Source of the DNA: Bacillota bacterium
GTDB taxonomy: Bacteria; Bacillota; Bacilli; Paenibacillales; Paenibacillaceae
Direction of reading: 5' to 3'
Length of the DNA stretch: 64,000 nt
Assembly: GCA_023391635.1 (NCBI GenBank)
Contig: JAEWAQ010000015.1
Location: forward strand, 51,878-115,877
Shown: piece after piece, positions 35,523 to 45,226 of the stretch
Layout of the letters: each line of letters starts with the position of its first letter
How positions within the stretch are numbered: the first letter of the stretch is position 1
The notes under the pieces: model-generated
Told to the model about the DNA's origin: nothing
What the model saw: the letters and a program-made list of their open reading frames with translations, nothing else
Databases searched by the model: none
Program-made: the position numbers and the translations under genes

Positions 35523-35878
35523 ATAAAGTTATCGGTTGGGGATTGAAGTTACTACTGTTAAGCAGGCCTTCCTGCCGAATTGAGTTAGACTACGAACTTG
35601 CCTATTGGGCAAGACCATGAAGCAGTCAGGAGAATCCTGACTGCTTACTTGTGGAAAAAATTCATTGCCGATATGCCTTGCATATGTGAAAATTCATACG
35701 GATTTATGCCGAAATTATAAGCTAATCGGGACATTGGATTATGAATATGATGAAGTGTTCTGCGTACAAGAAGACGGATGATGTAAGCGCTTAAACAATA
35801 ATTGACAGAAGAAAAAATCTGTCGTAATGTAAGTTGACATCTACAGACATGGACGAATCCCATTTGAAGGAGAATACG
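35523..35878 (+). other. Intergenic region with terminator-like hairpin
   Basis: This 356-bp gap between the rhamnosidase operon and the sensor-regulator gene contains the hairpin listed separately at 35620-35646. The AT-rich part at 35690-35830 probably holds the promoter of the next gene; TTGACA occurs at 35802-35807. No protein-coding gene was found. Confidence 0.45.
35620..35646 (+). terminator. Terminator-like hairpin after the rhamnosidase operon
   Basis: A perfect 12-bp stem (AAGCAGTCAGGA / TCCTGACTGCTT) closes on a three-base GAA loop. Only a weak T-rich tail (ACTTGTGG) follows. It lies about 100 bp after the GH78-like gene. Confidence 0.65.
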
Positions 35879-38170
35879 ATGAGAAAGAAACCCTTCATAA
35901 TATTACAGTGGAAATTTTGGGCGTCTTTCCTGCTGATTTATTTCATCCCATTTATGATATTGGGTGGGCTGCTGTATTTCAACGCGGTGGTGCAGCTTCG
36001 TCATCAGATCGAGGCGGCGACCCTGGACAGACTGGACCTTGCCCGGAATGAATTCGAGCGAACAATGAATCGCCTGGAAAGCTTATCCGTCCATATTTCC
36101 AGCGATCCGGAGCTAACGCCTTACTATGCCCGTCTTCAAGCCTACCGCTCAGATGGAACGATCGGCGCACTTCGCAAGTTCAAAGCGTATAACCCGCTTA
36201 TTGAAGATATACTTCTATATTATCAAGGCGATCACAACTTGTATACCACGAACGGCCTCAGTTCGTTCCAAACCCTCGCGACCTATAGTTATGTGTTTCC
36301 CTCTTCGAAGGCCGGCGACTTTCAGGGCATGCTTGACCAAATGGAAGGGCCGATGATCATGCCGATCAATATGGCGAATACGCCGCAGGGAGACAGACCG
36401 CGCCTTCTGGCTTATATGTTGCCGCTCCCTTTTAATTCCCTGCTTTATTATGGATCCATCGTGTTCGTGCTCGATCAGAAGAAACTGACTGAGATGTTCG
36501 ATCAAACATTGGGCGAGTTTAAGGGTCATCTGATGATCTATGATGAGAATGATCATGTGATTGCAGCTAAAAGCAACCTGGAACATTTCATAAGCGAGGA
36601 TATTGTCTCCAAGATGTCCACATTCAAGGAGAATGGCATTCATGAATCCCTGATTCGCAACGAGCGCTACTCCTTCTCCGTGGTTCGATCGGACAAGCTC
36701 GGATGGTCGATCGTTGCGGCAATGCCGAAGGATCAGTTTCTTTCCCGCGTGATCGACATGAGATCGTTCATTCTGGTCGTCTCCGTCTTTCTCCTGTTTA
36801 TCGGCGCCGGCATCAGCATGCTGCTTTCTCGCAAATTTTACAGGCCAATCAGCCGTTTGCTTGATCAGATCAAGGAGCACTTCTCCAGCCCGGCGCAGGA
36901 CATGGTAAATGAAATACAGTATATTCAGGAAACGTGGATGGTGACTCATCGGCAGAATCAAAAGTTAAACCTGCAGGTTGAGCATCAATTCAGGTATGTG
37001 CGGGATCAGTTCCTGTACCAGTTGATCCGCGGGAAACATCCGGATCTGGAATTGTGGAAGTCCATTCGATCCGAAGCGAAGGAGTCGCCCTTTCTGCAAG
37101 GGGAACGATTCTTTGTGGCGCTCCTCTCACTTGATATCCCTGCGGATCGACCGGTGCCATCGGGAGAAATGGAGAAAGTTTCGGAATGGCTCGTGGAGAT
37201 CAGCCTCCCTCATATTCGGGCATACGGACTGGAACTGGTGGAACGATTCACTTATGCGATCATGGCATGTGTCATGGAGCCCGCGCTGCCGCCGCGGGAT
37301 ATTCAGAAAGAACTGGCTGACGCTATTCGCACACGTATGAGAGAGCGATATCGCATTCAGGCGTTTATCGGACTGGGCAACCTGTATTCGGACATCAATC
37401 GGATGAACAGTTCGTTCATCGAAGCTTCCGTAGCTTCGGATTATCGCATGATTGCAGGCAATGAAGGAGTGATTTATTTCGAAGACGTCGGGCATTTCGA
37501 GGATCAGAATCAGCTTTGGCTTCCTGCCGCAGAACATCTGCGTTTTATTCAAAGTTTGAAGCAAGGCGATGAGAAGATCGCGCAACAGATGCTGCAAGCC
37601 ATCATCGAATACATCCGTGCGCAGGAGAAATCATATTTCATGCTAAGACTGGTTTGTGTAGATTTGATCAATTCCGTAACCAAGGTGATGCGCGAGTTGC
37701 AAATCGAAGGACACGCCGATCTGATCAGGCAGGCAGCTGAATTCAAGCACCTGGATGACTTGAAAGAGACGGTGCATGTGATGATCACGCTGGTGTGCCA
37801 ACATGTGCTTCAGATGCAGGAAAAGCGCCACTCCCGTCTCGGCGAGGAAATTCTGGAATTCGTTCAGACACATTATTGCTCGCCTGATCTGTCGCTCAGT
37901 TATATCGCTGAACATTTTCAACTGTCCCCCTCTTATGTCAGCCGTTTTCTGAAGGAACATTCCGGGGTTTTGTTTACGGAGTATATTTTTCAGCTGCGGC
38001 ATGAGCAGGCCAAACAGCTGCTTGTCGAAACGGATAAAACGGTCAGGGACATCGTTCAGGAGATCGGCTATGCTGGGGAATCCAAATTTATTGAACGTTT
38101 CAAGAAGAAGGAAGGCATCACGCCGGGACAATATCGCAAACTCAATGAAAGAAGGGAGAAATTCACGTAA
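35879..38170 (+). CDS. Membrane-anchored AraC-type sensor regulator
   Basis: Single-protein regulator of 763 residues that combines a YesM-like sensor with an AraC DNA-binding domain. It has a transmembrane helix (about 12-35), an extracellular Cache-like domain (36-285), a second helix (about 288-310) and a cytoplasmic linker. The C-terminal AraC domain (about 660-755) reads LSLSYIAEHFQLSPSYVSRF and IVQEIGYAGESKFIERFKKK. No kinase or receiver domain is present. The ATG at 35879 follows AAGGAG with six bases. It lies just upstream of the LplB-type importer and probably senses the extracellular glycan and activates that operon. Confidence 0.9.
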   Translation: MRKKPFIILQWKFWASFLLIYFIPFMILGGLLYFNAVVQLRHQIEAATLDRLDLARNEFERTMNRLESLSVHISSDPELTPYYARLQAYRSDGTIGALRKFKAYNPLIEDILLYYQGDHNLYTTNGLSSFQTLATYSYVFPSSKAGDFQGMLDQMEGPMIMPINMANTPQGDRPRLLAYMLPLPFNSLLYYGSIVFVLDQKKLTEMFDQTLGEFKGHLMIYDENDHVIAAKSNLEHFISEDIVSKMSTFKENGIHESLIRNERYSFSVVRSDKLGWSIVAAMPKDQFLSRVIDMRSFILVVSVFLLFIGAGISMLLSRKFYRPISRLLDQIKEHFSSPAQDMVNEIQYIQETWMVTHRQNQKLNLQVEHQFRYVRDQFLYQLIRGKHPDLELWKSIRSEAKESPFLQGERFFVALLSLDIPADRPVPSGEMEKVSEWLVEISLPHIRAYGLELVERFTYAIMACVMEPALPPRDIQKELADAIRTRMRERYRIQAFIGLGNLYSDINRMNSSFIEASVASDYRMIAGNEGVIYFEDVGHFEDQNQLWLPAAEHLRFIQSLKQGDEKIAQQMLQAIIEYIRAQEKSYFMLRLVCVDLINSVTKVMRELQIEGHADLIRQAAEFKHLDDLKETVHVMITLVCQHVLQMQEKRHSRLGEEILEFVQTHYCSPDLSLSYIAEHFQLSPSYVSRFLKEHSGVLFTEYIFQLRHEQAKQLLVETDKTVRDIVQEIGYAGESKFIERFKKKEGITPGQYRKLNERREKFT

Positions 38171-38210
38171 AATCAGCCTGTTAGATAGAATAGGAACATT
38201 CGGAACAAAA

Positions 38211-38238
38211 TTGGATAGTGTCAGAAGTCGAATATGAA
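38211..38238 (+). promoter_or_regulatory. Possible promoter of the LplB/YtcP/LplA operon
   Basis: TTGGAT and TATGAA are spaced by 16 bases, about 115 bases upstream of the first permease. The match is moderate. An activator site for the upstream AraC-type protein would be expected nearby but was not identified. Confidence 0.3.
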
Positions 38239-38352
38239 TTATGTATACAGGATTGTTACGTATCCTTTCACAGACGATTCCGCTATGCTTGAAAGCAAGT
38301 TGCAAGCACATTGCCGCTTGCAGCCGATCGTTCGTGAAAGGAGGCCTCACCA

Positions 38353-39276
38353 TTGTATTCGTCCGCATTCAGCGCTTCTCCCAGAAAGTGGAAATTTCTG
38401 AAAAACTGGCGCTTATATTTATTTTTGCTGCCGGCCCTCCTTTATTTTATCCTCTTTCAATATTGGCCCATGTATGGCGTTCAGATCGCCTTCCGCGAAT
38501 TTATACCGGGAATGGGTATCAGCGAAGGCCCATGGGTGGGGTTCGCTCATCTCGAGCGTTTCTTCAACTCCTATTATTTCTGGGCGCTCATCAAAAACAC
38601 GGTATTCATTGCTTTGTACCAGCTGGCCTTGTTTCCCGTCTCCATCATCGTCGCTTTATCGATGAATGAAATTGGCCGCGAACGTTTCAAGAAGTTTGTG
38701 CAAACGATTACTTATGCGCCCCACTTTATTTCTGTGGTTGTGATGAGCGGGATGATTCTCGCTTTTCTAAGCCCAAGCACCGGCATCGTGAATAAGGCGA
38801 TTCAATGGCTCGGTTTCGGACCAATCGCTTTTCTGAACGAGCCTGGATGGTTTAAGACGGTCTATGTGCTCTCCGGTGAATGGCAAAATCTTGGCTGGGG
38901 CGCTATCCTTTATTTGGCGGCGCTCGCGGGCATCAATCCTGAGTTGCACGAAGCGGCGACCGTTGACGGGGCAACCCGCTTCCAGCGTATCCTGTATGTG
39001 AATATCCCGGGGATTTTGCCGACGGTGGCCATACTGTTTATTTTAAATATGGGATCATTCATGAATGTGGGCTTTGAGAAAATCTACTTGCTGCAAAATT
39101 CGCTCAATCTGGGTGCATCGGATGTCATTCAGACCTTTGTCTACCGAAACGGGTTGTTGCAGGGTCAGTACAGCTATGCTTCGGCGGTCGGGTTATTCAA
39201 TTCGGTCATCAACCTAATTTTGTTGCTGATGGTCAATATGATCGCGCGCAGAAGCAAAGGGGCCAGCTTGTGGTAG
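38353..39276 (+). CDS. LplB-type polysaccharide ABC transporter permease
   Basis: Integral membrane permease of 307 residues with six helices. The LplB-type start YLFLLPALLYFILFQYWPMY and GVQIAFREFIPG is clear, and the EAA loop reads LHEAATVDGATRFQRILYVN followed by IPGILPT. LplB-like permeases import plant- or alga-derived oligosaccharides such as rhamnogalacturonan fragments. TTG at 38353 lies eight bases after AAAGGAGG. It pairs with the downstream permease and with the lipoprotein at 40312; the ATPase is encoded elsewhere. Confidence 0.93.
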   Translation: MYSSAFSASPRKWKFLKNWRLYLFLLPALLYFILFQYWPMYGVQIAFREFIPGMGISEGPWVGFAHLERFFNSYYFWALIKNTVFIALYQLALFPVSIIVALSMNEIGRERFKKFVQTITYAPHFISVVVMSGMILAFLSPSTGIVNKAIQWLGFGPIAFLNEPGWFKTVYVLSGEWQNLGWGAILYLAALAGINPELHEAATVDGATRFQRILYVNIPGILPTVAILFILNMGSFMNVGFEKIYLLQNSLNLGASDVIQTFVYRNGLLQGQYSYASAVGLFNSVINLILLLMVNMIARRSKGASLW

Positions 39277-39287
39277 GGGGATAACAA

Positions 39288-40181
39288 ATGAAATTTCAGT
39301 CAAATTCAGACAAGCTGTTCGTTTGGCTTAACTCGACCTTCTTAATCAGCTTAACCGCTTTGGTCATCTACCCCTTGATTTATATACTGAGCGCATCGAT
39401 CAGTGATCCGATCGCCGTCAATTCAGGGAAGATGTGGTTGTATCCGATGGATGTAACGTGGGAAGGGTATCTGCGCGTATTTCAGGATAACGAGATCTGG
39501 AGGGGATATCGCAACACGATCCTGTATACGGTCTTGGGGACAATGATCCATCTGATGGTTTTGCTCCCGTGCGCTTATGCGTTGTCGCGGTCAGACCTCT
39601 CGGGAAGAACCGCGATTATGCTCTTGTTCCTGTTCACGATGTTTTTTCAGGGTGGATTGATTCCCACCTTCTTGGTCATCAAACAGCTTGGCATGATTGA
39701 TACCATGTGGGCCTTGGTCATTCCGAACGCGGTTGGCGTATGGGCGATCATCGTAGCGCGAACTTTCTTTCAAATGAATATTCCGAGAGAACTGCAAGAG
39801 GCGTCACAAATGGATGGCTGTACGGATTTTGGCTTGTTTTTCCGCATCGTGCTTCCGTTGTCCGCGCCGATCATCGCGGTCATGGCGCTGTTCAACGCCG
39901 TCGGGCACTGGAACCAGTACTTCAATGCATTGATGTATTTGAACAACCGCGATATTTTTCCACTGCAACTCATTCTAAGAGAGATTCTCATCCAGCAGCA
40001 GATGAGCACGCAAATGATGATGAACGGCGATGACCTGGAACTGTTGCTGCAACATGCGCGCATTGCCGATATCGTCAAATATGCCGTGATGATTGTCTCG
40101 TCGCTGCCGCTGTTGGTTGCATACCCGTTTGTGCAGAAATATTTCGTGAAGGGGGTCCTGATCGGTTCGATCAAAGGTTGA
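39288..40181 (+). CDS. YtcP/LplC-type ABC transporter permease
   Basis: Second permease of the importer, 297 residues with six helices. The EAA loop is LQEASQMDGCTDFGLFFRIV followed by LPLSAPIIA, and the C-terminus QKYFVKGVLIGSIKG is typical of YtcP. It closely resembles the partial permease at the left edge of the window. It starts 11 bases after the upstream gene with TAGGGGGATAAC before the ATG. Substrate is shared with the whole glycan locus. Confidence 0.93.
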   Translation: MKFQSNSDKLFVWLNSTFLISLTALVIYPLIYILSASISDPIAVNSGKMWLYPMDVTWEGYLRVFQDNEIWRGYRNTILYTVLGTMIHLMVLLPCAYALSRSDLSGRTAIMLLFLFTMFFQGGLIPTFLVIKQLGMIDTMWALVIPNAVGVWAIIVARTFFQMNIPRELQEASQMDGCTDFGLFFRIVLPLSAPIIAVMALFNAVGHWNQYFNALMYLNNRDIFPLQLILREILIQQQMSTQMMMNGDDLELLLQHARIADIVKYAVMIVSSLPLLVAYPFVQKYFVKGVLIGSIKG

Positions 40182-40311
40182 TGCTTCCCGCATTTCGGTC
40201 GGTAAGTTTGTCGCGAAAATACGTGAAGGGGGTGAGTCGGGCTTCTTATAGAGGAGATGTTCGGTTCGCAGGCAGCGTGAAGGGGAAAATAAACAGAAGA
40301 GGTGAAGCAAG

Positions 40312-42015
40312 TTGAAGAGTGTCAAGCAAATTTCCTGTTTAATGCTGGTTTTATTATTTGTGGTGGTCGTGGCTGCAGCTTGTTCGAACAAGGAAAACGA
40401 CGGAAAAAACAATGCGCCGACAGAATCGGCGGCTGGGCAGACAAACGAGATAAGCAACAAAGATGCCCCTACTGCCAAGGTGGTGGATAACTTCAATCCG
40501 GACGGATTTCCGATCGTGAATGATTCGATTACGCTCAAAGTGATGGGTACCAAGGCGCCTAGCCAGGTTCCATGGGATCAGATGACGCTGTTCCAGGAAT
40601 TGACGAAGCGTATGAATATCCAATTTACCTTTGACACGCCTCCACATGAAGCGTATGCAGAAAAGCTGAATCTTGCTTTTGCGACTGGTTCATTGCCGGA
40701 TGTGTTGATCGGGGCAAATCTTACTGTGGATAAAGAAGTGACTTACGGTCAGCAAGGGTTGCTGATTCCGTTGGAAGAGCTGATCGACAAGTATGCGCCT
40801 AATATAGTGAAAATGTTCGAAGCGAATCCCGGATTGCGGCAATCGATCACCGGTCCGGATGGTCATATTTATTCCTTGCCCAATGTGCAGGTCCGTCCGG
40901 ATATCCCGAATACCGATGGGCATACTTCCTATCCGAGACTGTGGATCAACGGAAAATGGCTGAAGGAATTGAACCTGGATATGCCAACGACGACGGAAGA
41001 ACTCATCCAGGTGTTGCAGGCATTCAAGGACAAGGATCCGAATGGCAATAAGAATTCGGATGAAATTCCGCTCACTGCTGTTCATCTGGATATACGCGGC
41101 GTCGTTTTGAATTGGTTTGGTTTTGTAGGTAAGGATGACAACGTCATTGATGTTAAGGACGGGAAAGTTCGCTATGCACCGCTCGAGACGGAATACAAGG
41201 CATACCTGTCGTTCATGAACCAGTTACATGCCAAAGGGTTGCTGGATCTGGAATCGTTCTCGCAGACAGCGCAGCAAAAAGTAGCGAAAGGCAATCAAAA
41301 TCAATTGGGAGTCTTTCGGGCGCATGCTCCATTCCAAATGGTAGGCAATGACTTGGATGCGGATTATGATTTGCTCATGCCGCTCACTTCCGAAGTGAAC
41401 AGCGAACGAATCACGTCACAGACGCCATCTTTCAAAAATGGAACCTTTGCCATCACGAAGGTCAACAAATATCCGGAAGCTACGATACGTATGGTGGATT
41501 TCTTATATTCGGATGAAGGCTCCGACATCGCGCAATACGGTGTGGAGGGAGTAAACTGGAAATTTAATGAGACGAAGACAGGCAGAACGATGATCGGTTC
41601 CGAAGGAAAGACTTCGGAGGAACTGAGAGCGATGGCCACGATTGATGCTGGAACGTTCATGCCCCGCAACCAATCGAAATTGGCGGCGGAATTGGCCACA
41701 ATCGAAAATGAAGCTAAAATGAAAGACGCAACCCCGACCAGATATCATATGCGGTCTGTTTATTCGAATCTGATTCCTTTCGCTCGCCCGGTGTATCCAA
41801 CGCTGTATTTCACCTTGGACGAACAGAAAGAAATCAATGTCCTGCAAGCAGATATTCTGACCTATGTGGAACAGATGGAAGCGAAGTTCATTACTGGCGA
41901 TGAATCACTGGATAAGTATGATAACTTTGTTAATACATTGAAAAATATGAAGGTAGATGAATATGTGAATATCCATCAAGATGCCTATGATCGTTGGGCA
42001 GCATCTGGAAAATAG
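40312..42015 (+). CDS. LplA-type extracellular oligosaccharide-binding lipoprotein
   Basis: Binding protein of 567 residues, longer than usual family 1 binding proteins and typical of LplA. It has a lipoprotein signal with VVVVAAACSNK as the lipobox region. Further family features are DGFPIVNDSITLKVMG, FATGSLPDVLIGANL and the late YHMRSVYSNLIPFARPVY. TTG at 40312 follows AGAGGTGAAGCAAG. A strong hairpin follows the gene, so its message may be made in excess of the downstream genes. It delivers oligosaccharides to the two permeases. Confidence 0.92.
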   Translation: MKSVKQISCLMLVLLFVVVVAAACSNKENDGKNNAPTESAAGQTNEISNKDAPTAKVVDNFNPDGFPIVNDSITLKVMGTKAPSQVPWDQMTLFQELTKRMNIQFTFDTPPHEAYAEKLNLAFATGSLPDVLIGANLTVDKEVTYGQQGLLIPLEELIDKYAPNIVKMFEANPGLRQSITGPDGHIYSLPNVQVRPDIPNTDGHTSYPRLWINGKWLKELNLDMPTTTEELIQVLQAFKDKDPNGNKNSDEIPLTAVHLDIRGVVLNWFGFVGKDDNVIDVKDGKVRYAPLETEYKAYLSFMNQLHAKGLLDLESFSQTAQQKVAKGNQNQLGVFRAHAPFQMVGNDLDADYDLLMPLTSEVNSERITSQTPSFKNGTFAITKVNKYPEATIRMVDFLYSDEGSDIAQYGVEGVNWKFNETKTGRTMIGSEGKTSEELRAMATIDAGTFMPRNQSKLAAELATIENEAKMKDATPTRYHMRSVYSNLIPFARPVYPTLYFTLDEQKEINVLQADILTYVEQMEAKFITGDESLDKYDNFVNTLKNMKVDEYVNIHQDAYDRWAASGK

Positions 42016-42056
42016 CGTTGTTGAAGCGGAAGATGCAGCGCAGTATGTGAAGGCCG

Positions 42057-42095
42057 TGCCAAAGCAGGAATGCAGTTCCTTCTTTGGCATTCTTG
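42057..42095 (+). terminator. Hairpin, probable partial terminator inside the glycan operon
   Basis: TGCCAAAG-C-AGGAA at 42057-42070 pairs with TTCCT-T-CTTTGGCA at 42076-42089 (13 pairs, one mismatch), followed by TTCTTGTCC. It lies between the binding-protein gene and the DUF5722-like gene and could reduce expression of the latter. Confidence 0.6.
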
Positions 42096-42165
42096 TCCTT
42101 GAACCGGAGAGAGGAATGGGAAAGCGCGTCATCCCAATGCGAAGGAACTACAAGGAGGAGTGAAG

Positions 42166-45100
42166 GTGTTGAAGATACGTATAAAAGCGTGGTATGTCCG
42201 GACAAGCATGATCATGGCAATTGTTTTGACGGGCTTGATATTTGCCGCCACGGACTTTGCAGACGCCGCAGGCAGCGTGTACCCTGTCAAAGCCAAAGTT
42301 GACTCTGTTACGGCCACGGAACAAACGATCACGGTGGAAGGGTACCTGAAAGTGCATGTGAAGTTGAGGGGAAAACCAATTCAATTGTATGAGTTGCAGC
42401 CGTATCAATCGCTTGAAGATTACAAGCAGTTGACTCCGGTTGCGGTGTCGAACGAGCGACTAGTCGGCGCCCGGTTTAAATTCGACATTGATCGGTATCA
42501 CCAATCCAAAGACAGACTTTATTCAAAATTTCTCGTTGTTGTACCGAACAGCTTCGATGCGTTGGAAGAGGATGACGTCAATCTGATGTTTCATGGGAAC
42601 GATCTCATTATTGATTATCCGAAACATGTGACAGATTACCAATTCCAGTCAGCGAATGTATGGCTGCAGGAAGAAGTGATCTCGAAAAAGGGTGTTTTTG
42701 ACGACGGGTTGCGGGATTCTGCAGAAGAGCTCGGCTCAGCACACGGCAAAGTCGCGGTTGTACTGGATAAGTTGCTCTATAAAGACGCGTCTGTCGCGCC
42801 TGTTGACGCGGTTCTCTTTCAATTCGAAGGAAATGATTACTATATTCGAAAAGACTATTTGGATCAAATCGACAGCTCCATTACGACCGTGACCCGTAAT
42901 GGCGCCACGGTGCTGCTGGCGCTGCTGATCCAGGAATTGGCCGATGATCCTGCATCATCAGCCGTCCATATGATACACCCGGATGCATACATGGGCGGGG
43001 CTGGAGTGACGTTGCCTGGATGGAATGTGACTAACGAAACCGGGGTTCGTTACTTTAAGGCAGCTTTTGAGTTTTTATTTTCGCGCTATATGCGGGATGA
43101 CCAGCAGTATGGTCGCGTGACGGGCATCAAAGTGGCGAATGAAGTCAATGCCCAATGGGTCTGGCACAATTCGGGCGAGAAGACGATGGAAGCCTTCATG
43201 AAAGACTATGAACGGGCCGTTCGTATGGTGTACAATGCAGCGCGCAAGTATATGGCAGAGCCCAAAGTATATATTTCCCTCACGCATTACTGGAATGAAA
43301 GGCGCCCCAATTCCAGTCCTTTGCGTCATTATGCTCCGCGCGAAGTGATCGAAACGATGAACACGCTTTCCAAACAGCAAGGCGACTTCCCTTGGAATAT
43401 TGATTATCACGCCTATCCTGACAACTTGTTCGAACCTCGGTTTTGGAACGATACGCAAGCGACGGATAGCTTTGAAAGCATCCTTGTCCATTTCAAAAAT
43501 TTAGAAGTGTTGCCGGCTTATTTAAGCCAGAGTCATTTGTTGTATAACAATGAGCCGAGAAGGGTCGTTTTGTCGGAACAAGGCTTTCACTTTTTGAGCG
43601 GGAATCCGGATGCAGAGAAGATCCAGGCCGCTGCCTATGCGTACGCTTATTATAAAACGTTCTTTACGGAAGGCATCGATATCATGCATTATCACCGCAT
43701 GAAGGATTCTACGGCCGAAGGGGGGCTGCTGCTGGGGTTATGGACGACGGACGGGAATATTCCGAATGAACGAAGGCTAATGTATGACGTATTCGATAAA
43801 ATCGATACCGAACAATCGCTTGAGGTGACCGAGTTCGCCAAGGATGTGCTCGGCATTGAGGAGTGGGAGGAGATCATTCCGGAATTCGACGCTTCCAAAC
43901 TGGCGATCCGGGAGTTGCCAGCGAGCGTTGGAACGATTCCTGTTGAGACGGCTAACAACGTGCAGTGGATTTCGCAATTCGAGAGTGGCACGGACGGATG
44001 GAATGCGGCAGAGAATGCGACCGATGTCCAGATTGTGTCTTACGGAAGCGGCGATCATGCGCTTCAGGTGAATCTGAGCTCCGAGCGCAAGTTGTGGAAG
44101 GGGACGCAAGTTTTCTTCGCCGAGCCATTGGACATGACGGGATATCCTTATTTGAATCTTGCCCTTCAATTAGGTGATGTGGATCTGAGCGCTGAAAATT
44201 ATGAAGTCAAGGTGAAGGTGTACAGCCCACATACCGGGGTGAACGACTATACCTGGATTGAGGGGAAAGCAGCATTAATTCCGAATGGGGATTGGCAGCA
44301 GATCGCGCTCGACCTTAGCCAATGGTCAGGGCTTTCCGAAGTGGAACGCATCAAGATATGGGTTCGCTCCACGAATGACAAGGCCGTCTGGAATGGCCAT
44401 CTCAAGATCGACAACATCGGATTCGCCCAATCGGTGACCCGGCAGGCCAATCAGCATCAATTCGCTGTGGAAGGCACTTGGCTGGGCGAGCCGTCGACCG
44501 GGTCGAGTGTCCGCATTTCGATTCGAAACCATGACGTTCTGCCTTTATCCGGAACTGCTCAGATCGTCACCGATGCCAATGTAACGTTCGACACGACTCA
44601 ATTACTACTGACGTCCTTGCCGACTGGAGGCGTGCAATCTTTCATTGTAGAGGCAACATCGCTTATTTATCCGCAGAATAGAACGATCACATTCGACTTG
44701 CAGTTGAATAGCATGACCGTTCAAGAATCGGTATACCTGCCGCAAGCGATGCTTTATGATTTTGAAGCTTCGAAGCAAGGATGGCAGGCAGGCGCGAATG
44801 TCACCTCGCTGGAAAGAGTTTCGACGTCGGTGAATCCGCCCAAAGTTGCTGCTGACGGATCTTACATGTTAGAGATGCTGATGCCTTCCTCGCCGGCCAA
44901 TGAGTGGCGCTCGGCCTACGTCACCATGTCGCAACCTGTGGACTGGAGTGGATACAACGCGTTCTATTACCATATTAACGGATATGGTTTGCCAGGAGCG
45001 GCAGGGTATGAAACGAAAGTGACGCTGACGGATGAATCGAACAATACATTCAGCAAAACTCATGCGATCCAGAACGCCCAATGGAACCTCATTGAAATTC

Positions 45101-45213
45101 CGATGACAGAAATTAACTTGACGACTGTGAAAAAGATAGAGATTTCGTTCAGAGCGTTGGATACCAGACAATGGAGCGCCAAATTCCAGATTGATGCCGT
45201 TGGGTTAAAGTAA
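42166..45213 (+). CDS. Secreted DUF5722-like putative glycoside hydrolase with beta-sandwich domains
   Basis: Exported protein of about 1015 residues. The signal peptide ends near DFADAA. The central region (about 130-590) resembles DUF5722, a clan-A-like TIM barrel: MIHPDAYMGGAGVTLPGWNV, GIKVANEVNAQWVWHNSG and RRVVLSEQGFHFLSG have the look of paired catalytic glutamates (VANEVN and LSEQGF). The C-terminal 400 residues hold two jelly-roll, carbohydrate-binding-like segments (WISQFESGTDGWNAAE; MLYDFEASKQGWQAG). GTG at 42166 lies seven bases after AAGGAGG. The domain name is recalled from sequence features, and the enzyme activity is inferred. It would cut the polymer outside the cell before LplA capture. 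Confidence 0.75.
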   Translation: MLKIRIKAWYVRTSMIMAIVLTGLIFAATDFADAAGSVYPVKAKVDSVTATEQTITVEGYLKVHVKLRGKPIQLYELQPYQSLEDYKQLTPVAVSNERLVGARFKFDIDRYHQSKDRLYSKFLVVVPNSFDALEEDDVNLMFHGNDLIIDYPKHVTDYQFQSANVWLQEEVISKKGVFDDGLRDSAEELGSAHGKVAVVLDKLLYKDASVAPVDAVLFQFEGNDYYIRKDYLDQIDSSITTVTRNGATVLLALLIQELADDPASSAVHMIHPDAYMGGAGVTLPGWNVTNETGVRYFKAAFEFLFSRYMRDDQQYGRVTGIKVANEVNAQWVWHNSGEKTMEAFMKDYERAVRMVYNAARKYMAEPKVYISLTHYWNERRPNSSPLRHYAPREVIETMNTLSKQQGDFPWNIDYHAYPDNLFEPRFWNDTQATDSFESILVHFKNLEVLPAYLSQSHLLYNNEPRRVVLSEQGFHFLSGNPDAEKIQAAAYAYAYYKTFFTEGIDIMHYHRMKDSTAEGGLLLGLWTTDGNIPNERRLMYDVFDKIDTEQSLEVTEFAKDVLGIEEWEEIIPEFDASKLAIRELPASVGTIPVETANNVQWISQFESGTDGWNAAENATDVQIVSYGSGDHALQVNLSSERKLWKGTQVFFAEPLDMTGYPYLNLALQLGDVDLSAENYEVKVKVYSPHTGVNDYTWIEGKAALIPNGDWQQIALDLSQWSGLSEVERIKIWVRSTNDKAVWNGHLKIDNIGFAQSVTRQANQHQFAVEGTWLGEPSTGSSVRISIRNHDVLPLSGTAQIVTDANVTFDTTQLLLTSLPTGGVQSFIVEATSLIYPQNRTITFDLQLNSMTVQESVYLPQAMLYDFEASKQGWQAGANVTSLERVSTSVNPPKVAADGSYMLEMLMPSSPANEWRSAYVTMSQPVDWSGYNAFYYHINGYGLPGAAGYETKVTLTDESNNTFSKTHAIQNAQWNLIEIPMTEINLTTVKKIEISFRALDTRQWSAKFQIDAVGLK

Positions 45214-45226
45214 GGAGAGACTAAAA

